Positions 30,269 through 37,707 of a DNA stretch of 37,707 nucleotides are shown in pieces; the first letter of the stretch is position 1; every line of letters begins with the position of its first letter. A program made the translations under genes and the position numbers. The stretch comes from Mesostigma viride (lineage: Eukaryota; Streptophyta; Mesostigmatophyceae; Mesostigmatales; Mesostigmataceae). The DNA is taken from NCBI GenBank assembly GCA_009746045.1, contig RPFO01000186.1, positions 1 to 37,707 on the forward strand, read 5' to 3'. Under the pieces are notes generated by a model, which had not been told where the DNA came from, did not search any database, and saw only the letters and a program-made list of their open reading frames with translations.

Positions 30269-33200
30269 GTACATGTGTGTGCAGTCGCCCCGTGCGTGCG
30301 CAGTGGATGTACGTGTGTGGGTAGCCGTCCCTTGCGTGCGCGGTGGATCTACGTGCGCGGTGTGTGTACGTGTGAGTGCAGCCGGCCCCTTGCGTGCATG
30401 GTGTATGTACATGTGTGTGCAGCCGCCCCTTCCGTGCATGGTGTGTGTACGTGTGTGTGCATGCAGCCGGCCCCTTGCGTGCATGGTGTATGTACACGTG
30501 AGTGCAGCCGGCCCTTGCGTGCGCGGTGTGTGTAAGTGTGCGTGCAGTCGCTCCTTGCGTGCATGGTGTGTGTACGTGTGTGTGCAGCCGCCCCTTGAGT
30601 GCGCGGTGTGTGTAAGTGTGCCTGCAGTCGCTCCTTGCGTGCATGGTGTGTGTACATGTGTGTGCAGCCGCCCCTTCCGTGCATGGTGTGTGTACGTGTG
30701 TGTGCAGCTGGCCCTTGCGTGCGCGGTGTATGTACGTTTGTGTGCAGCCGTCCCTTCCGTGCATGGTTAGTGTACATGTGTGTGCAGCCGCCCCTTGCGT
30801 GCATGGTGTATGTACATGTGAGTGCAGCCGGCCCTTGCGTACGCGGTGTATGTACGTGTGTGTGCACTCGCCCCTTGCGTGCGCGGTGGATGTACGTGTG
30901 TGCGCACTCGCCCCTTGCGTGCATGGTGTATGTACACGTGAGTGCAGCCGGCCCTTGCGTGCGCGGTGTGTGTAAGTGTGCGTGAAGTCGCTCCTTGCGT
31001 GCATGGTGTGTGTACGTGTGTGTGCAGCCGCCCCTTGCGTGCGCGGTGGATGTACGTGTGTGTGCAGCCGCCCCTTGCGTGCGCGGTGGATGTACGTGTG
31101 TGTGCACTCGCCCCTTGCGTGCGCGGTGGATGTACGTGTGTGTGCACTCGCCCCTTGCGTGCGCGGTGGATGTACGTGTGTGCAGGCGTCCCTTGCGTGC
31201 GTGGTGTATGTACATGTGAGTGCCGTCGCCCCAAGCGTGCATGGTGTGTGTACGTGTGTGTGCAGGCGTCCCTTGCGTGCGTGGTGTGTGTACATGTGAG
31301 TGCAGCCGGCCCTTGCGTGCGCGGTGGATGTACGTGTGTGTGCAGCCGCCCCTTGCGTGCATGGTGTGTGTACGTGTGTGTGCAGCCGCCCCTTGCGTGC
31401 GCGGTGTATGTACGTGTGTGTGCCGTCGCCCCAAGCGTGCATGGTGTGTGTACGTGTGTGTGCAGTTGCCCGTTGCGTGCGCGGTGGATGTACGTGTGTG
31501 TGCACTTGCCCCTTGCGTGCGCGGTGTGTGTGTAAGTGTGCGTGCACTCGCCCCTTGCGTGCATGGTGTATGTACATGTGAGTGCAGCCGGCCCCTTGCG
31601 TGCATGGTGTATGTACACGTGTGTGCAGCCGCCCCTTGCGTGCATGGTGTATGTACATGTGAGTGCAGCCGTCCCTTGCGTGCGCGGTGGATCTACGTGC
31701 GCGGTGTGTGTACCTGTGAGTGCAGCCGGCCCCTTGCGTGCATGGTGTATGTACATGTGTGTGCAGCCGCCCCTTCCGTGCATGGTGTGTGTACGTGTGT
31801 GTGCATGCAGCCGGCCCCTTGCGTGCATGGTGTATGTACATGTGTGTGCATGCCGGCCCTTGCGTGCATGGTGTGTGTACGTGTGTGTGCAGCCGCCCCT
31901 TGCGTGCGCGGTGGATGTACGTGTGTGTGCAGCCGCCCCTTGCGTGCATGGTGTGTGTACGTGTGTGTGCAGCCGCCCCTGGCGTGCGCGGTGTATGTAC
32001 GTGTGTGTGCATGCCGGCCCTTGCGTGCATGGTGTGTGTACGTGTGTGTGCAGCCGCCCCTTGCGTGCGCGGTGTATGTACATGTGAGTGCCGTCGCCCC
32101 AAGCGTGCATGGTGTGTGTACGTGTGTGTGCAGTTGCCCCTTGCGTGCGCGGTGTATGTACATGTGAGTGCAGCCGGCCCCTTGCGTGCGCGGTGTGTGT
32201 ACGTGTGTGTGCAGTTGCCCCTTGCGTGCGCGGTGGATGTACGTGTGTGTGCAGGCGCCCCTTGCGTGCATGGTGTATGTACACGTGTGTGCAGCCGCCC
32301 CTTGCGTGCATGGTGTATGTACATGTGTGTGCAGCCGCCCCTTCCGTGCATGGTGTGTGTACGTGTGTGTGCAGCCGCCCCTTGCGTGCGCGGTGTATGT
32401 ACATGTGAGTGCAGCCGGCCCCTTGCGTGCATGGTGTATGTACATGTGTGTGCAGCCGCCCCTTCCGTGCATGGTGTGTGTACGTGTGTGTGCAGCTGGC
32501 CCCTTGCGTGCATGGTGTATGTACATGTGTGTGCATGCCGGCCCTTGCGTGCATGGTGTGTGTACGTGTGTGTGCAGCCGCCCCTTGCGTGCGCGGTGGA
32601 TGTACGTGTGTGTGCAGCCGCCCCTTGCGTGCATGGTGTGTGTACGTGTGTGTGCAGCCGCCCCTTGCGTGCGCGGTGTATGTACGTGTGTGTGCATGCC
32701 GGCCCTTGCGTGCATGGTCTGTGTACGTGTGTGTGCAGCCGCCCCTTGCGTGCGCGGTGTATGTACATGTGAGTGCCGTCGCCCCAAGCGTGCATGGTGT
32801 GTGTACGTGTGTGTGCAGCCGGCCCTTGCGTGCATGGTGTGTGTACGTGTGTGTGCAGCCGCCCCTTGCGTGCGCGGTGGATGTACGTGTGTGTGCAGCC
32901 GCCCCTTGCGTGCATGGTGTGTGTACGTGTGTGTGCAGCCGCCCCTTGCGTGCGCGGTGTATGTACGTGTGTGTGCATGCCGGCCCTTGCGTGCATGGTG
33001 TGTGTACGTGTGTGTGCAGCCGCCCCTTGCGTGCGCGGTGTATGTACATGTGAGTGCCGTCGCCCCAAGCGTGCATGGTGTGTGTACGTGTGTGTGCAGT
33101 TGCCTCTTGCGTGCGCGGTGGATGTACGTGTGTGTGCACTCGCCCCTTGCGTGCGCGGTGGATGTACGTGTGTGTGCACTCGCCCCTTGCGTGCGCGGTG

Positions 33201-36200
33201 GATGTACGTGTGTGTGCAGGCGTCCCTTGCGTGCGTGGTGTATGTACATGTGAGTGCCGTCGCCCCAAGCGTGCATGGTGTGTGTACGTGTGTGTGCAGT
33301 TGCCCCTTGCGTGCATGGTGTGTGTACGTGTGTGTGCAGCCGCCCCTTGCGTGCGCGGTGTATGTACGTGTGTGTGCAGTCGCTCCTTGCGTGCATGGTG
33401 TGTGTACGGGTGTGTGCATGCCGGCCCTTGCGTGCATGGTGTGTGTACGTGTGTGTGCATGCCGGCCCTTGCGTGCATGGTGTGTGTACGTGTGTGTGCA
33501 GTTGCCCCTTGCGTGCGCGGTGTATGTACATGTGAGTGCAGTCGCTCCTTGCGTGCGCGGTGTATGTACGTGTGTGTGCACTCGCCCCTTGCGTGCGCGG
33601 TGGATGTACGTGTGTGTGCACTCGCCCCTTGCGTGCGCGGTGGATGTACGTGTGTGTGCAGGCGTCCCTTGCGTGCGTGGTGTATGTACGTGTGTGTGCA
33701 GTTGCCCCAAGCGTGCATGGTGTGTGTACGTGTGTGTGCAGTTGCCCCTTGCGTGCATGGTGTGTGTACGTGTGTGTGCAGCCGCCCCTTGCGTGCGCGG
33801 TGTATGTACGTGTGAGTGCCGTCGCCCCAAGCGTGCATGGTGTGTGTACGTGTGTGTGCAGTTGCCCCTTGCGTGCATGGTGTGTGTACGTGTGTGTGCA
33901 GTTGCCCCTTGCGTGCATGGTGTGTGTACATGTGAGTGCAGTCGCTCCTTGCGTGCGCGGTGGATGTACGTGTGTGTGCAGGCGTCCCTTGCGTGCGTGG
34001 TGTATGTACATGTGAGTGCCGTCGCCCCAAGCGTGCATGGTGTGTGTACGTGTGTGTGCAGTTGCCCCTTGCGTGCGCGGTGGATGTACGTGACAGTGTG
34101 TGCAGGCGTCCCTTGCGTGCGCGGTGTGTGTGTAAGTGTGCGTGCAGCCGGCCCTTGCGTGCGCGGTGGATGTACGTGCATGGTGTATGTACATGTGAGT
34201 GCAGCCGGCCCCTTGCGTGCATGGTGTATGTACATGTGTGTGCAGCCGCCCCTTGCGTGCATGGTGTGTGTACGTGTGTGTGCAGCCGCCCCTTGCGTGC
34301 GCGGTGTGTGTACGTGTGTGTGCAGCCGCCCCTTGCATGCGCGGTGTATTTACACGTGTGTGCAGCCGCCCCTTGCGTGCATGGTGTATGTACATGTGAG
34401 TGCAGCCGGCCCCTTGCGTGCATGGTGTATGTACATGTGTGTGCAGCCGCCCCTTGCGTGCATGGTGTGTGTACGTGTGTGTGCAGCCGCCCCTTGCGTG
34501 CGCGGTGTATGTACATGTGAGTGCCGTCGCCCCAAGCGTGCATGGTGTGTGTACGTGTGTGTGCAGCCGGCCCTTGCGTGCATGGTGGATGTACGTGTGT
34601 GTGCAGGCGTCCCTTGCGTGCGCGGTGTGTGTGTAAGTGTGCGTGCACTCGCCCCTTGCGTGCATGGTGTATGTACATGTGTGTGCAGCCGCCCCTTGCG
34701 TGCATGGTGTATGTATACATGTGAGTGCAGCCGGCCCCTTGCGTGCATGGTGTATCTACATGTGTGTGCAGCCGCCCCTTGCGTGCATGGTGTGTGTACG
34801 TGTGTGTGCAGCCGCCCCTTGCGTGCGCGGTGTATGTACATGTGAGTGCCGTCGCCCCAAGCGTGCATGGTGTGTGTACGTGTGTGTGCAGCCGGCCCTT
34901 GCGTGCATGGTGGATGTACGTGTGTGTGCAGGCGTCCCTTGCGTGCGCGGTGTGTGTGTAAGTGTGCGTGCACTCGCCCCTTGCGTGCATGGTGTATGTA
35001 CATGTGTGTGCAGCCGCCCCTTGCGTGCATGGTGTATGTATACATGTGAGTGCAGCCGGCCCCTTGCGTGCATGGTGTATGTACATGTGAGTGCAGCCGC
35101 CCCTTGCGTGCGCGGTGTATGTACATGTGAGTGCCGTCGCCCCAAGCGTGCATGGTGTGTGTACGTGTGTGTGCAGTTGCCCCTTGCGTGCGCGGTGGAT
35201 GTACGTGTGTGTGCACTCGCCCCTTGCGTGCACGGTGGATGTACGTGTGTGTGCACTCGCCCCTTGCGTGCGCGGTGGATGTACGTGTGTGTGCAGGCGT
35301 CCCTTGCGTGCGTGGTGTATGTACATGTGAGTGCCGTCGCCCCAAGCGTGCATGGTGTGTGTACGTGTGTGTGCAGTTGCCCCTTGCGTGCATGGTGTGT
35401 GTACGTGTGTGTGCAGCCGCCCCTTGCGTGCGCGGTGTATGTACGTGTGTGTGCAGTCGCTCCTTGCGTGCATGGTGTGTGTACGGGTGTGTGCATGCCG
35501 GCCCTTGCGTGCATGGTGTGTGTACGTGTGTGTGCATGCCGGCCCTTGCGTGCATGGTGTGTGTACGTGTGTGTGCAGTTGCCCCTTGCGTGCGCGGTGT
35601 ATGTACATGTGAGTGCAGTCGCTCCTTGCGTGCGCGGTGTATGTACGTGTGTGTGCACTCGCCCCTTGCGTGCGCGGTGGATGTACGTGTGTGTGCACTC
35701 GCCCCTTGCGTGCGCGGTGGATGTACGTGTGTGTGCAGGCGTCCCTTGCGTGCGTGGTGTATGTACGTGTGTGTGCAGTTGCCCCAAGCGTGCATGGTGT
35801 GTGTACGTGTGTGTGCAGTTGCCCCTTGCGTGCATGGTGTGTGTACGTGTGTGTGCAGCCGCCCCTTGCGTGCGCGGTGTATGTACGTGTGTGTGCAGGC
35901 GTCCCTTGCGTGCGTGGTGTATGTACGTGTGTGTGCAGCCGGCCCTTGCGTGCATGGTGTGTGTACGTGTGTGTGCAGTTGCCCCTTGCGTGCATGGTGT
36001 GTGTACATGTGAGTGCAGTCGCTCCTTGCGTGCGCGGTGGATGTACGTGTGTGTGCACTTGCCCCTTGCGTGCGCGATGGATGTACGTGTGTGTGCAGCC
36101 GGCCCTTGCGTGCATGGTGGATGTACATGTGAGTGCAGCCGGCCCTTGCGTGCGCGGTGGATGTACGTGTGTGTGCAGCCGCCCCTTGCGTGCATGGTGT

Positions 36201-37507
36201 GTGTACGTGTGTGTGCAGCCGCCCCTTGCGTGCGCGGTGTATGTACGTGTGTGTGCATGCCGGCCCTTGCGTGCATGGTGTGTGTACGTGTGTGTGCAGC
36301 CGCCCCTTGCGTGCGCGGTGTATGTACATGTGAGTGCCGTCGCCCCAAGCGTGCATGGTGTGTGTACGTGTGTGTGCAGTTGCCCCTTGCGTGCGCGGTG
36401 GATGTACGTGTGTGTGCAGCCGGCCCTTGCGTGCCTGGTGGATGTACGTGTGTGTGCAGGCGTCCCTTGCGTGCGCGGTGTGTGTGTAAGTGTGCGTGCA
36501 CTCGCCCCTTGCGTGCGCGGTGGATGTACGTGACAGTGTGTGCAGGCGTCCCTTGCGTGCGCGGTGGATGTACGTGTGTGTGCACTTGCCCCTTGCGTGC
36601 GCGATGGATGTACGTGTGTGTGCACTCGCCCCTTGCGTGCGCGGTGGATGTACGTGTGTGCAGGCGTCCCTTGCGTGCGTGGTGTATGTACATGTGAGTG
36701 CCGTCGCCCCAAGCGTGCATGGTGTGTGTACGTGTGTGTGCAGGCGTCCCTTGCGTGCGTGGTGTGTGTACATGTGAGTGCAGCCGGCCCTTGCGTGCGC
36801 GGTGGATGTACGTGTGTGTGCAGCCGCCCCTTGCGTGCATGGTGTGTGTACGTGTGTGTGCAGCCGCCCCTTGCGTGCGCGGTGTATGTACGTGTGTGTG
36901 CCGTCGCCCCAAGCGTGCATGGTGTGTGTACGTGTGTGTGCAGTTGCCCCTTGCGTGCGCGGTGGATGTACGTGTGTGTGCACTTGCCCCTTGCGTGCGC
37001 GGTGTGTGTGTAAGTGTGCGTGCACTCGCCCCTTGCGTGCATGGTGTATGTACATGTGAGTGCAGCCGGCCCCTTGCGTGCATGGTGTATGTACACGTGT
37101 GTGCAGCCGCCCCTTGCGTGCATGGTGTATGTACATGTGAGTGCAGCCGTCCCTTGCGTGCGCGGTGGATCTACGTGCGCGGTGTGTGTACGTGTGAGTG
37201 CCGGCCCCTTGCGTGCATGGTGTATGTACATGTGTGTGCAGCCGCCCCTTCCGTGCATGGTGTGTGTACGTGTGTGTGCATGCAGCCGGCCCCTTGCGTG
37301 CATGGTGTATGTACATGTGTGTGCATGCCGGCCCTTGCGTGCATGGTGTGTGTACGTGTGTGTGCAGCCGCCCCTTGCGTGCGCGGTGGATGTACGTGTG
37401 TGTGCAGCCGCCCCTTGCGTGCATGGTGTGTGTACGTGTGTGTGCAGCCGCCCCTGGCGTGCGCGGTGTATGTACGTGTGTGTGCATGCCGGCCCTTGCG
37501 TGCATGG
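30269..37507. repeat. 40-bp minisatellite, block 5
   Basis: The longest block, about 180 units. Nested duplications are visible: 33254-33535 repeats at 35331-35612 (offset 2077), 34521-34724 at 34846-35049 (offset 325), and 31220-32030 at 36698-37507 (offset about 5478, with a 3-bp deletion near 37200). The array stops inside a unit after TGCATGG. A minus-strand frame open for 2178 codons (30767-37303) reflects the absence of TTA, CTA and TCA on the plus strand in that phase; other frames are also open, so it is not called as a gene. Confidence 0.95.
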
Positions 37508-37707
37508 AGTTAGTAAATGGGAATGAACGACGTGATATATTGCTTGAGAACACTGTATGCTGTGAGCAATGAATTGCTTGGTTCATTAGAAAATAGGTTT
37601 ACCCTTTATCAACGTTCCTCTCACTGGCTGCGCCGCCAGTGACCGTTGGGTGCAGACCGTTGGCCCGAGGCCGCACGATGACAGGTCGCAGTCTAGTCAC
37701 TGCATCG
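37508..37707. other. Right flank, non-satellite
   Basis: 200 bp of mixed-composition sequence after the abrupt end of the array. No gene is recognisable. It contains an 8-bp inverted repeat and a GACCGTTGG direct repeat near 37641-37662. Confidence 0.6.
37621..37642. repeat. Perfect 8-bp inverted repeat (hairpin)
   Basis: TCACTGGC and GCCAGTGA surround a 6-nt loop TGCGCC. It lies about 115 bp beyond the array end. Function unknown; chance is possible at this size. Confidence 0.6.

Overview
This window is repetitive eukaryotic DNA with almost no ordinary coding capacity. It is built on a GC- and TG-rich 40-bp minisatellite, about 20.3 kb in five blocks (roughly 500 units). The blocks are interrupted by one gag-bearing LTR retrotransposon, by three copies of an unidentified composite insert, and by two copies of a second, apparently non-coding LTR retrotransposon nested inside two of those composites. 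Evidence for a eukaryote: a Ty1/copia-type Gag with a CCHC zinc knuckle, LTR elements with 5-bp target duplications, tRNA-type primer-binding sites, AATAAA signals and a Pol III-type tRNA-like sequence. The lineage cannot be fixed from the sequence. A short CCCTACA heptamer run, one base from the plant/algal telomere repeat CCCTAAA, and the Copia Gag make a plant or alga a reasonable but unproven guess.

Layout. 1-2770: unique-looking, AT-richer flank with short internal repeats, a palindrome family, a telomere-like heptamer run (2524-2579) and a tRNA-like sequence (2614-2682). About 2780-2930: TG/GTGCGT simple repeat grading into the minisatellite. 2928-5702: minisatellite block 1. 5703-8601: LTR element TE1 on the minus strand, with identical 562-bp LTRs, TSD GTATG and a single gag ORF. 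8602-11562: block 2. 11563-13578: composite insert, copy 1. 13579-18410: block 3. 18411-23096: composite copy 2 carrying LTR element TE2a (18908-21575). 23097-25583: block 4. 25584-30268: composite copy 3 carrying TE2b (26080-28745). 30269-37507: block 5. 37508-37707: non-repetitive right flank.

History readable from the sequence. The window holds paralogous empty sites for all three insertion types. The TE1 target is intact at 15458-15462. The composite's target is intact at 3918/3919, 9693/9694 and 10736/10737. The TE2 target is intact inside composite copy 1 at 12055-12059. The order is therefore: the array first; the composite inserted into it; array plus composite duplicated in roughly 7-kb segments; TE2 inserted into one composite copy; that filled copy duplicated again. 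TE1 entered one array copy separately. Nested duplications of minisatellite variant order (offsets of about 325, 420, 2077, 5478, 6850 and 7173 bp) point to repeated unequal exchange.

The only gene called with confidence is the TE1 gag. Very long minus-strand reading frames in the array (up to 2178 codons) are judged to be by-products of a repeat without stop codons, because several frames on both strands are open at once. A 129-codon ORF with a downstream AATAAA in the composite is a weak candidate; it is frameshifted in homopolymers in the other two copies.
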